This document shows positions 14,735 to 22,297 of a stretch of DNA of 22,297 nucleotides, piece after piece. The DNA is taken from NCBI GenBank assembly GCA_040514355.1, contig JBEVCF010000110.1:1-22297 (forward strand), given 5' to 3'. Every line of letters starts with the position of its first letter. Within the stretch, counting starts at the first letter, position 1. Position numbers and translations under genes: made by a program. The DNA is from Opacimonas sp040514355. Lineage in GTDB: Bacteria > Pseudomonadota > Gammaproteobacteria > Enterobacterales > Alteromonadaceae. The notes beneath the pieces are model-generated. The model was not told where the DNA came from and did not search any database. It was given only the letters and a program-made list of their open reading frames with translations.

Positions 14735-16660
14735 TTAGCGTTTCAAATAAGTATAGCCCGATAAGCACGCCTCATAAAAATCTGTGAGTTTTACGCCTTC
14801 TCGCGGTTTGATATTGCCTGCAGCCACTTCTTTATCAATCAAACGCTTGACATCTTTGGCCATCGAGGACGGGTTGTATTGCATGATTGACAGCACATTT
14901 TCCACAGAAGAACCATGCACGATCTCTTCTATATAAAAATCTTCTGGATCATCGTCATAACTAAAGATATGAACCTCATTCAAGCGCCCAAACAAGTTGT
15001 GCATATCGCCCATTACATCTTGATAAGCGCCTGTCAAAAATAAACCAAGATAATAATCTTTGCCACGCTCTAATGGATGCATTGGGATCACATTTGAGAT
15101 CTCGCGACCCACTGTAAACTTGTCCAACTTTCCGTCTGAATCACAGGTAATATCCACCAGTGAACAGTTCACCGTTGGTTTTTCTAAATGCCGTGTTAAT
15201 GGAATGACCGGTAAAATCTGATCAATCGCCCATGTATCCGCAGCCGATTGGAAGATCGAAAAGTTACACAAGTATTGGCTCGACAAGTCAAAATCCAACG
15301 ATTGCAGCTCTTCAGGTACAAACTCAGCACCTTGAAATTTGATACGCAAACGGTTCATGATCTGCCAATACAACGTCTCCACTTTAGCGACTTCTTCAAT
15401 ATCCAAGACACGGAATTTAAAGGCATCTGCAGCTTGTTCTTTGTATTGTGAGGCATCGTTAAAGACCTCTTGCATGTTCGTCATACTGTCCATGTTATGT
15501 GCCAATTCGCGCATATTTTTGACTAATACGTGCTCATCTTCGCATTCTTCAGTAGGCACACTGGCACTGTCAGGGCGAATTTCCCCAACAATTTCAGTGA
15601 TCACGCAAGAGTGATGCGCAGTAATCGCTCGACCTGATTCGCTGACCAAAATGGGATGTGGGACGTTTTCTAGATCGCAGACTTCTTGCATGCCATAGAC
15701 CACGTCCGCCACATACTCATCTAAAGAATAGTTACGCGAGGAGTCACTGGTCGATTTGGTGCCGTCATAATCAATGCCCAAGCCACCACCGATATCGACA
15801 TAGGATAAAGGAAAGCCCAAGTGATGCATCTCGGCATAAATCAGTGCGCCTTCATTAATGGCTTCTTTTACCGCGCGAATATCGGTTAATTGACTACCAA
15901 TATGAAAATGTAAGAGCTGTAAGCAATGCCTCATGCCCTCACTTTCAAGATAACGAGCCGCATTGATAATTTCACTGATTGTGAGGCCAAATTTCGCGCG
16001 ATCGCCTCCTGAGCCCTCCCACTTACCACGGCCTTTGACCGACATTTTAGCCCGTACGCCCACTATCGGCTCAACGCCCATATCTTTGGCAACTTTAGTC
16101 AATAAATACAATTCGGAAAACTTTTCGATTACGATGACAACTTTTCGACCTAAGCGTTGTGCTAGCAATGCTAACCGCATAAACTCTTCGTCTTTGTAGC
16201 CATTTAGGATCGTCAACGAATCAGCGTTCGTGTTGTAAGCCATGACGGTCAACAGTTCCGCTTTGGAGCCTGCCTCTAAGCCATAGTGATAAGGTGCGCC
16301 TGCTTCAACAATTTCTTCGACCACTTCGCGCATTTGGTTAACTTTGACCGGATAGACGCCGCGATATACACCTTGATAGCCCGCTTCAGCAATAATCCTT
16401 TGAAATGTTTGATTCAACTGTGCGACTTGATTACGCAAGACATCGTGGAATCTGACCACAACAGGAAATTGGATCCCTTCTTCTTTGATTTCATTGATAA
16501 CAGCGGCAAAATCAATTTGCAAATGTGGTTTGTCAGGATCAGGTGTCACACACACATTCCCTAACTCATTAAGAGCAAAGTACCCTGCCCCCCATTTTGA
16601 GATCCCATACAACGCGTCAGCGTCTTCTAATTGCCATTGTGGCAGTGTTGAATCAGTCAT
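14735..16660 (-). CDS. speA: Biosynthetic arginine decarboxylase
   Basis: The 641-residue protein has the fold-III PLP decarboxylase barrel with YPVKVNQ (Lys106 binds PLP), HYGLEAGSKAEL, LNGYKD, LLHFHIGSQ and DIGGGLGIDYDG, and the C-terminal VSESGRAI and PLTRHLEKP segments. Length is close to E. coli SpeA (658). It converts arginine to agmatine, the first step of the ADC route to putrescine. Start at 16660 fits the family N-terminus. It is the first gene of a close run with alkA, ogt and a transporter; whether the repair genes depend on its promoter is not shown. No speB is visible beside it. Confidence 0.97.
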   Translation of the reverse strand: MTDSTLPQWQLEDADALYGISKWGAGYFALNELGNVCVTPDPDKPHLQIDFAAVINEIKEEGIQFPVVVRFHDVLRNQVAQLNQTFQRIIAEAGYQGVYRGVYPVKVNQMREVVEEIVEAGAPYHYGLEAGSKAELLTVMAYNTNADSLTILNGYKDEEFMRLALLAQRLGRKVVIVIEKFSELYLLTKVAKDMGVEPIVGVRAKMSVKGRGKWEGSGGDRAKFGLTISEIINAARYLESEGMRHCLQLLHFHIGSQLTDIRAVKEAINEGALIYAEMHHLGFPLSYVDIGGGLGIDYDGTKSTSDSSRNYSLDEYVADVVYGMQEVCDLENVPHPILVSESGRAITAHHSCVITEIVGEIRPDSASVPTEECEDEHVLVKNMRELAHNMDSMTNMQEVFNDASQYKEQAADAFKFRVLDIEEVAKVETLYWQIMNRLRIKFQGAEFVPEELQSLDFDLSSQYLCNFSIFQSAADTWAIDQILPVIPLTRHLEKPTVNCSLVDITCDSDGKLDKFTVGREISNVIPMHPLERGKDYYLGLFLTGAYQDVMGDMHNLFGRLNEVHIFSYDDDPEDFYIEEIVHGSSVENVLSIMQYNPSSMAKDVKRLIDKEVAAGNIKPREGVKLTDFYEACLSGYTYLKR

Positions 16661-16696
16661 TTTGGTAACCCAACGCTTAAATAAATATAAAGGCGA

Positions 16697-16702
16697 ATTA
16701 TA
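16697..16702 (-). promoter_or_regulatory. Candidate -10 box of the speA promoter
   Basis: A perfect TATAAT on the minus strand lies 36 bp upstream of the speA start. No good -35 box at 16-18 bp is seen, so the promoter is weak or activator-dependent. Confidence 0.35.
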
Positions 16703-16823
16703 CAGTTAGTTTTATTTCGAAAACCACAATTAATTCAGCTTTGCAGTTGCGCTTAGAAAGTTTATTTCTACACTTAAATATGACGCCAGAGCAACATCAT
16801 TTTACAAGAAGGTAAATGTATTT

Positions 16824-17171
16824 GTGCTAAATGAAGAAAAAATGAGAGTATTAGTGGTTGATGATTCCCAAGTGGATATACAAATCGCTCTCCAGCAACT
16901 TAGCCATGATTTTAATGTCACTTTCTCATTGTCAGCTGCTGATGCATTGTTTTATGCGCATCAGATACCACAGCCCGAGATGCATGAAGCTTTTTCACAT
17001 AATACGCACCCGGTAACGCTGAGTATAGGGATGGCATCTACATTGCCTGATAATGAGTCTTGCCCAGAATTACTTGACCAACAAGCACTTAACGCTTTGC
17101 ACTCTGCTCAGGCCGCAGGGGGTAATACATGGACTATGGCCAAAGACCACATCGATGATGCAAAGCAATAA
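16824..17171 (+). pseudogene. REC-GGDEF response regulator remnant with internal in-frame deletion
   Basis: The 115-residue frame joins the first half of a receiver domain (VLVVDDSQVDIQIALQQL, acidic pair Asp13-Asp14) to the last part of a GGDEF domain (VTLSIGMAS, then a helix ending NALHSAQAAGGNTW). Missing between about residues 51 and 60 are the phospho-acceptor Asp, the rest of REC and most of GGDEF, including the GGDEF motif itself. The product could not make cyclic di-GMP or accept phosphate. The final helix is also degenerate against the usual ALYRAKxxGRN. Start is GTG at 16824 or ATG at 16842. A terminator follows directly. An ancient internal deletion seems most likely; expression as a small protein is not excluded. 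Confidence 0.65.
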
Positions 17172-17206
17172 AAAAACCGCTTCGTTTTCACCAAGCGGTT
17201 TTTTTT
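17171..17206. terminator. Bidirectional terminator between the REC-GGDEF remnant and groL
   Basis: AACCGCTT (17175-17182) pairs with AAGCGGTT (17193-17200) around a 10-nt loop. Six As precede and eight Ts end the element, so it has a U-tract in both directions. It serves groL on the minus strand (stop at 17230) and the short + frame ending at 17171. Confidence 0.92.
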
Positions 17207-17229
17207 ATTAATAGATGTAAGTCAATAAC

Positions 17230-18870
17230 TTACATCATACCTGGCATACCACCCATGCCACCCATATCAGGCATCGCAGGTGCAGCTTCATCCTTTGGAG
17301 CATCGGCAACCATCGCCTCGGTAGTAATCATCAAGCTTGCAATAGATGATGCAAACTGTAATGAAGAACGTGTCACTTTAGTTGGATCCAGAATACCCAT
17401 TTCTAACATGTCACCGAAGGTGTCGTTACCGGCGTTGTAACCGTAGTTAGCAGAACCAGACTTGACTTCATTAACCACAACTGATGCTTCTGCACCTGCG
17501 TTGGTTGCGATTTGACGCATTGGTGCTTCCATCGCACGAAGCGCTAGTTTGATACCTAAAGTTTGATCCTCGTTGTCACCTTTTAGGTTAGCCAATTTAG
17601 CTGCAACACGAACAAGTGCTACACCACCACCTGGGACCACACCTTCTTCAACCGCAGCACGGGTTGCATGAAGTGCATCTTCCACACGTGCTTTCTTCTC
17701 TTTCATTTCGACTTCAGTGGCTGCGCCTACTTTGATGACCGCAACACCGCCAGCAAGTTTCGCTAAACGCTCTTGAAGTTTTTCTTTGTCGTAATCTGAA
17801 GATGACTCTTCGATTTGAGCACGGATTTGACCACAACGCGCTTCGATACCTGCTTGCTCGCCAGCTCCATCAACAACAGTTGTGTTGTCTTTGTTGATAA
17901 CGACGCGTTTAGCTGTACCAAGATCTTCTAACGTTACTTTTTCAAGCTCTAGGCCGATTTCTTCAGAAATAACTGTACCGCCAGTTAGAATGGCAATGTC
18001 TTGTAGCATCGCTTTACGACGGTCACCAAAACCTGGTGCTTTCACTGCAGATACCTTCACAATACCGCGCATATTGTTCACTACTAGTGTCGCTAATGCT
18101 TCGCCTTCTACGTCTTCAGCAATAATCAAAAGAGGCTTGGAGGTCTTAGCAACCGCTTCAAGTGTTGGTAACAATTCGCGGATGTTTGATACTTTTTTGT
18201 CAACCAACAAGATGTATGGTGCGTCTAATTCAACTGTGCCATTTTCTTGGTTGTTGATGAAGTAAGGAGACAAATAACCACGGTCAAATTGCATACCTTC
18301 CACAACGTCTAGCTCGTTTTGTAAGGCTTGGCCTTCTTCAACGGTGATAACGCCTTCTTTACCCACTTTATCCATCGCTTCGGCAATGATGTCACCCACA
18401 ACAGAGTCAGAGTTAGCAGAGATAGTACCTACCTGAGCAATTGATTTGCTGTCCGCACATGGCGTAGATAAGCCTTTTAACTCTTCAACGGCTGCCGCCA
18501 CGGCTTTGTCGATACCGCGCTTAAGATCCATTGGATTAATACCAGCAGCAACCGATTTTAAACCCTCTGTTACAATAGCTTGTGCAAGTACAGTCGCAGT
18601 AGTGGTTCCGTCACCCGCTTCATCATTTGCTTTTGACGCTACTTCTTTTACCATCTGTGCGCCCATGTTCTCGAATTTGTCTTCTAATTCGATTTCTTTT
18701 GCTACTGATACACCGTCTTTAGTGATCGTTGGCGCGCCAAATGATTTGTCTAACACTACGTTGCGGCCTTTAGGACCTAATGTTACTTTTACTGCGTTAG
18801 CAAGAATGTTTACGCCGTTAAGCATTTTGCCTCGTGCGTCATCAGAAAAACGTACTTCTTTTGCTGACAT
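17230..18870 (-). CDS. groL: Chaperonin GroEL (Hsp60)
   Basis: The 546-residue protein matches GroEL throughout: MSAKEVRFSDDARGKMLNGV at the start, VTLGPKGRNVVLD and DGTTTATVLAQAI for nucleotide binding, EEGVVPGGGVALVR, and the flexible GGM repeat tail ending MPGMM. Fourteen subunits form the double ring that encloses and folds cytoplasmic proteins with GroES, driven by ATP. It is 56 bp downstream of groS in the standard operon and ends at a strong bidirectional terminator. Length is usual (548 in E. coli). Confidence 0.99.
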   Translation of the reverse strand: MSAKEVRFSDDARGKMLNGVNILANAVKVTLGPKGRNVVLDKSFGAPTITKDGVSVAKEIELEDKFENMGAQMVKEVASKANDEAGDGTTTATVLAQAIVTEGLKSVAAGINPMDLKRGIDKAVAAAVEELKGLSTPCADSKSIAQVGTISANSDSVVGDIIAEAMDKVGKEGVITVEEGQALQNELDVVEGMQFDRGYLSPYFINNQENGTVELDAPYILLVDKKVSNIRELLPTLEAVAKTSKPLLIIAEDVEGEALATLVVNNMRGIVKVSAVKAPGFGDRRKAMLQDIAILTGGTVISEEIGLELEKVTLEDLGTAKRVVINKDNTTVVDGAGEQAGIEARCGQIRAQIEESSSDYDKEKLQERLAKLAGGVAVIKVGAATEVEMKEKKARVEDALHATRAAVEEGVVPGGGVALVRVAAKLANLKGDNEDQTLGIKLALRAMEAPMRQIATNAGAEASVVVNEVKSGSANYGYNAGNDTFGDMLEMGILDPTKVTRSSLQFASSIASLMITTEAMVADAPKDEAAPAMPDMGGMGGMPGMM

Positions 18871-18926
18871 GATTTATTTCCTCTAATTTGTTTACCTAAA
18901 ACTGAATCTGATTCAATTTCAAAAAA

Positions 18927-19217
18927 TTATTCAACGATGGCTAAGATATCGCTTTCGCTTAAGATTAGAACTTCTTCGCCGTCAATCTTTTCAGACTTCA
19001 CGCCATAACCTTCATTAAAGATAACTTTGTCGCCAACTTTCACGTCTAGCGCTTTTACATCGCCATTATCCAAAACGCGACCGTTACCAACAGCTCCAAC
19101 TTCGCCACGGGTAGATTTTTCAGCAGCAGAGCCCGTCAAAACGATACCACCAGCAGACTTACTTTCTATTTCTTCACGTTTGATGATCACGCGATCATGT
19201 AAAGGACGAATTGCCAT
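18927..19217 (-). CDS. groS: Co-chaperonin GroES (Hsp10)
   Basis: The 96-residue protein has the full GroES pattern: IRPLHDRVIIKR, the mobile loop ESKSAGGIVLTGSAAEKSTR, and the GDKVIFNEGYG and ILSESDILAIVE end. Seven copies cap the GroEL ring. It is the first gene of groESL, behind a sigma-32-like promoter. Confidence 0.98.
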   Translation of the reverse strand: MAIRPLHDRVIIKREEIESKSAGGIVLTGSAAEKSTRGEVGAVGNGRVLDNGDVKALDVKVGDKVIFNEGYGVKSEKIDGEEVLILSESDILAIVE

Positions 19218-19306
19218 TTTTTATTTCTCCAATAAATTAAAACACATTAGGTTTTTGCCCAATATGGGTATGTCATTAGTCGTACAAATGCGCAGACTAT
19301 GTTTGC

Positions 19307-19337
19307 TATATGGGAATACCCTTACAGAACTCAAGGG
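19307..19337 (-). promoter_or_regulatory. Sigma-32 heat-shock promoter of groESL
   Basis: On the minus strand, CCCTTGAG (19330-19337) and CCCATATA (19307-19314) are separated by 15 bp, close to the RpoH consensus CTTGAA-N13-15-CCCCAT. The inferred start is near 19300, giving an untranslated leader of about 80 nt. No CIRCE element is seen. Confidence 0.8.
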
Positions 19338-19388
19338 CTAAATAAAAAAAATTTTAAGATCCACAAAATAAGCGGTATAAACAGGAGA

Positions 19389-19413
19389 GTGGCAACTTCA
19401 GTTGCCACTTTTT
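19389..19413. repeat. Hairpin overlapping the amidohydrolase stop codon
   Basis: GTGGCAACT (19389-19397) pairs with AGTTGCCAC (19400-19408) with a 2-nt loop. The TGA stop of the amidohydrolase (complement of 19398-19400) lies at the loop. Five Ts follow on the + strand only, so as a terminator it faces away from the gene. It may protect the 3' end of the message. Confidence 0.5.
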
Positions 19414-20861
19414 AATGCAGATTCAATGACTTGACCATCGTATTTATAAAGCACCCCATCTTTCATAACAAGATCTACACGCTGTAAAAGATTGATGTAA
19501 CGCAGCACATCACCACGAACAGCGATAATGTCGGCTAGTTTGCCTTTGCTAATGGTGCCCGTTTTGTCATCCACGCCCATCATGACTGCAGGCCAATAAG
19601 TCGCAGCACGGATAGTATACATTGGGTCAAAACCAAACTCCTCGACCCATAGCGCTAGTTCGTTCCAGGTGCTTTGACAGTGAAATTTGGTCGGGATCCC
19701 ACTATCAGTACCTGTTAACAAAACCACACCCGCATCTTTTAATTGTTGCACTTTGTGCTTCAACGTAGGCTGACGCAAAGGCGTGAGTTGCATGTAAGCT
19801 AACTGTCCAGGATTGGCTAATGATGCTTTTATATCGGCAATCGTGTCCGGCTTGAGACCTCGATGCCAACATGTATTATCGAGTTTCTCAGGATTAGCTA
19901 CCATGTTCATATAGTTATACAAACCCTCTACCGTCGGTGTCCAATACAGTGGTCCGCCGGCAATCCGTCCTTTTGCTGTACGCTCTTTTAGCATCTCCAT
20001 AATATCAGCAGGGTACTCAGGGGCCGTTGTCAGTCCGGTGTGTTCGAAGTTATCGATACCAATTTCTAACCCGCGACGGATCTCATCTGGTTTGTGAGAA
20101 TGCCCTACAACCTTTAAGTTATTGCGATGTGCGGCATCGACCACAGCTTGTGCGACCTCTTTAGACATTATGTCATGGTCGATTAACTTGATCACATCTA
20201 CGCCTGCTTCCGCTAATAAGTCAACTTTTTCATTAGCCTCTTCAACTGTGGCAACGCCCCAGCGATAACGTTCTGTACCTGGATAAGGGACATGCTGAAT
20301 AAACGGACCAGAGATATATAAACGCGGCCCTGGAATCGTTCCGTTTGCTATGCGTTTTTTTACGTCTAAAGAGGGTTCAAGTGGCGCACCTAAGTCGCGT
20401 GCACTAGTGATCCCAGCTAACAATAATTGCACCGCACTCGCGGGCATGATTTCATCAGCCAAACGGTCTTTGTAAGTCGGATGCCAATGCGCGTAATCGG
20501 CGTGACCGTTTAACATAAGGTGCGCATGCGCTTCCCACAAACCTGGTAGCACATCCATACCTTCTGTGGAAATAATGGTGTAACCCTCAGGTACTGGCAA
20601 AGTATCGACAGTACCTACCTGCTTAATCACGTTATCTTGGATCAGGATGACAGAGTTAGCTAACGGTTGATGGCCAAACCCATCAATCAAACGACCACCG
20701 ACAAGTGCTTTTTTGCTGACTGAGTCCACCCTTTCTTGAACAGTCGCGAAGGCAGTGTAACTACTCAATAAAATCCAAGCCAAGAGCGGAATAATGAACA
20801 ATCGGCTAAAAAAATGGTTAATAGGTGCAGCTGGCGCTAGTAAATAAGTGTTAGATGGCAT
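19398..20861 (-). CDS. Secreted or membrane-anchored amidohydrolase-family protein
   Basis: From ATG at 20861 the protein has 487 residues. AGGA sits 7 nt upstream, whereas the frame upstream has only a TTG start at 20918. A hydrophobic segment (about 16-38) ending TAFA suggests a signal peptide cut near residue 38. The metal-dependent hydrolase barrel shows HAH (111-113), Lys224 in VIKLID as probable carboxylated bridge, GHSH (252-255), FEHTG with His273, and Asp385 in LTGTDSG. An imidazolonepropionase-like or prolidase-like subgroup is likely; the substrate is unknown. It lies between fxsA and groS, 81 bp after fxsA, while its 3' end carries a hairpin across the stop codon. Confidence 0.85.
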   Translation of the reverse strand: MPSNTYLLAPAAPINHFFSRLFIIPLLAWILLSSYTAFATVQERVDSVSKKALVGGRLIDGFGHQPLANSVILIQDNVIKQVGTVDTLPVPEGYTIISTEGMDVLPGLWEAHAHLMLNGHADYAHWHPTYKDRLADEIMPASAVQLLLAGITSARDLGAPLEPSLDVKKRIANGTIPGPRLYISGPFIQHVPYPGTERYRWGVATVEEANEKVDLLAEAGVDVIKLIDHDIMSKEVAQAVVDAAHRNNLKVVGHSHKPDEIRRGLEIGIDNFEHTGLTTAPEYPADIMEMLKERTAKGRIAGGPLYWTPTVEGLYNYMNMVANPEKLDNTCWHRGLKPDTIADIKASLANPGQLAYMQLTPLRQPTLKHKVQQLKDAGVVLLTGTDSGIPTKFHCQSTWNELALWVEEFGFDPMYTIRAATYWPAVMMGVDDKTGTISKGKLADIIAVRGDVLRYINLLQRVDLVMKDGVLYKYDGQVIESALKSGN

Positions 20862-20942
20862 GTGCTTATCCTGACTATATTTTGCTTCAGAATAATCCAC
20901 GAATAATACGTTTGGCAATGATCTTTAACGTTTTATTAACAC

Positions 20943-21482
20943 TTAATCAAGGCGTTTTGGTTCATGGCGGTCTCTGTCATTGCTGGAACGCAGCACTTCA
21001 CCATCAATGATATCACCCGGTTGGCGTGGTGCTCGGTTGGTATGCGACTCAAAGCCGTCTTGTCCTGATCCAGATTGATGAAAGCTAGATTGAGTGAAGT
21101 CTGACGTGCCAAATCCGCCTGCGACCGTCCGAAACTGAAGATGCTTAACCACAAATCCAGCGAGCATGTTGCGAGTAACTGGTAACGTTAATAATAATCC
21201 AAAAATATCCGTAATAAAGCCGGGGGTAACTAATAATATCCCCGCGACGAGGAGCATGAGGCCCGCGCCTATTTCTGCTGCAGGGACTTGTCCTGATTGC
21301 ATCTTGGCCTGGGCTTTGGCCAATGTGCTTAGTCCCTCACGACGTACTAAATGAGCACCAATTAACGCTGACAGTATCACAAGCGCCACGGTGTTCCAAC
21401 CGCCAATGATTTCACCGACATGAATTAACACAGCAATCTCGAGGATCGGCATGATCACAAACAACAAAAATAATTTAGCCAC
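20943..21482 (-). CDS. fxsA: FxsA-family inner-membrane protein
   Basis: The 179-residue protein has the FxsA core: FVIMPILEIAVLIHVGEIIG, a second membrane helix, AHLVRREG, and the glycine-rich LLVAGILLVTPGFITDIFGLLL (about 80-105). In E. coli, FxsA overproduction relieves exclusion of phage T7 by the F plasmid; its normal role is unclear. The polar C-terminal tail (about 120-179) is variable in the family. Translation starts at GTG with AGAAGGA about 6 nt upstream. fxsA next to groES is a familiar gammaproteobacterial layout, here with the amidohydrolase inserted between them. The 219-bp divergent gap to dsbD should hold both promoters. Confidence 0.9.
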   Translation of the reverse strand: MAKLFLLFVIMPILEIAVLIHVGEIIGGWNTVALVILSALIGAHLVRREGLSTLAKAQAKMQSGQVPAAEIGAGLMLLVAGILLVTPGFITDIFGLLLTLPVTRNMLAGFVVKHLQFRTVAGGFGTSDFTQSSFHQSGSGQDGFESHTNRAPRQPGDIIDGEVLRSSNDRDRHEPKRLD

Positions 21483-21701
21483 TGATTTTTCCTTCTTGCC
21501 GTGTCAACAATGTCGTATCTTAAAATGCAATCTTAACAACATCAGTTTAATTTCATATTGGTACTGTATAGTATCTGAAGTCGCTTAGCAGGTCGACTTT
21601 AGTCATGTATTGATTTATGCAGTATTTGGCACAGAGTTGAAAGCAAGTTATCCTTATATCGGTTTTAACCTGTAATATTTACATTGGGAATCCACCTATT
21701 T

Positions 21702-22297
21702 ATGTCGTTGTTAGCTCGCTCTTTTGTTTTGTTTATGCTGCTGTCTCACAGTGCAGTGTCTTTGGCGCAAAGTGCTCAATTGAGTAACCTCTTTGCAGAT
21801 GAACCTACCTTTCTGAAACAAGAAGAAGCGTTTATTTTTGACTTTCGACAAGACGGCCACCGTTTAACCTTGAGCTGGCAAATCGCAGAAGGCTATTACT
21901 TATATAAAAAACAATTCAAAACCGTAACCAAACACGCCACGCTAGGGGAACCTGTCTTCCCTGCAGGCGAACAAATTGAAGACGAGTTTTTTGGTATTTC
22001 GGATGTGTTTTTTGAGCGTGTAGATATTCAGTACCCGATCATCGAGTCGGTAAAAGATGGCGTAGTCAAAGTGCGTTACCAAGGTTGTGCAGCAGCGGGG
22101 CTGTGTTATCCACCGACCACAACGGTAGTCTATCTGGACGAAGTGAGTGCTGTAAAAGCTACTTCAACGGGGTTACAAGATTACTCATCTACTTCAACAT
22201 CGACGCCAGTATCGCAACAATACACATTAGCAGACCGTTTAATTAATCCAGACAACCTTGCTTTGACCCTCCTGGCATTTTTAGCGCTGGGCATTGG
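21702..22297 (+). CDS. dsbD: Thiol:disulfide interchange protein DsbD, N-terminal part (runs off the window)
   Basis: From ATG at 21702 an open frame continues to the window edge (198 codons). A signal peptide (about 1-22, ending SLA) precedes the alpha domain of DsbD, with the motif YQGCAAAGLCYPP holding the redox pair Cys129 and Cys135. This corresponds to YQGCADAGFCYPP of E. coli. After a Ser/Thr-rich linker (about 150-175), the last residues LALTLLAFLALGIG begin the first membrane helix. DsbD carries electrons from cytoplasmic thioredoxin to periplasmic isomerases such as DsbC. It is divergent from fxsA. The remaining membrane domain and gamma domain are outside the window. Confidence 0.93.
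   Translation, partial: MSLLARSFVLFMLLSHSAVSLAQSAQLSNLFADEPTFLKQEEAFIFDFRQDGHRLTLSWQIAEGYYLYKKQFKTVTKHATLGEPVFPAGEQIEDEFFGISDVFFERVDIQYPIIESVKDGVVKVRYQGCAAAGLCYPPTTTVVYLDEVSAVKATSTGLQDYSSTSTSTPVSQQYTLADRLINPDNLALTLLAFLALGI

Noticed and set aside
19261..19270. Second CCCATATT box (minus strand) as another sigma-32 promoter
   Set aside because: No CTTGAA-like -35 lies at the needed distance; the pair at 19307-19337 explains groESL.
19398..20918. Amidohydrolase starting at TTG 20918
   Set aside because: TTG lacks a ribosome site, and the extra 19 residues are polar. ATG 20861 has AGGA at good spacing and directly precedes the signal-like segment.

Overview
The window looks like a chromosomal segment of a marine gammaproteobacterium of the Alteromonadales type. 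The evidence is moderate GC, the pairing of glmU / DeoR-type regulator / glmS, fxsA close upstream of groES-groEL, dsbD next to fxsA, and a DUF3422 membrane protein. The genus cannot be named from sequence alone. I saw no tRNA, rRNA, CRISPR array or insertion sequence.

Left part (1-4222): a NIT-ANTAR regulator of the NasR type (250-1467) lies behind a compact control region. That region has a sigma-54-like -24/-12 element (186-201), then a perfect 8-bp hairpin with a 6-nt loop carrying A1 and G4 (217-238), which is the loop signature recognised by ANTAR proteins. This is the most interesting regulatory feature here and suggests autogenous control at the RNA level. A putative lipoprotein M24 peptidase follows, then a convergent DUF3422 membrane protein.

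Middle (4403-10938): on the minus strand are an NhaC-type Na+/H+ antiporter with ybaK downstream, a long AFG1/ZapE-family ATPase with features I associate with eukaryotic AFG1, a 438-bp gene-free stretch downstream of glmS, then glmS and a DeoR-family regulator 3 bp upstream of it. The regulator has a near-consensus promoter overlapped by two GTTTCG repeats 20 bp apart.

Centre-right (11062-16660): glmU with a strong terminator, then a tight minus-strand run speA - alkA - ogt - EamA transporter. The alkA 5' end is interrupted by 10 Ns. Both sides of the gap carry the same 9-mer, and merging them restores an AlkA-like N-terminus starting at 14723, so the gap appears to be an assembly artefact rather than missing sequence.

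Right end (16824-22297): a remnant of a REC-GGDEF protein (deleted in frame), a bidirectional terminator, groL and groS behind a sigma-32-like promoter, a secreted or anchored amidohydrolase, fxsA, and the divergent start of dsbD, which runs off the window.

Functionally, glmS and glmU supply UDP-GlcNAc for envelope synthesis, alkA and ogt repair alkylated DNA, and groESL, fxsA and dsbD form a protein-folding and envelope neighbourhood. Most genes are housekeeping. The unusual items are the NasR-like leader, the AFG1-type ATPase, the REC-GGDEF remnant and the assembly gap.
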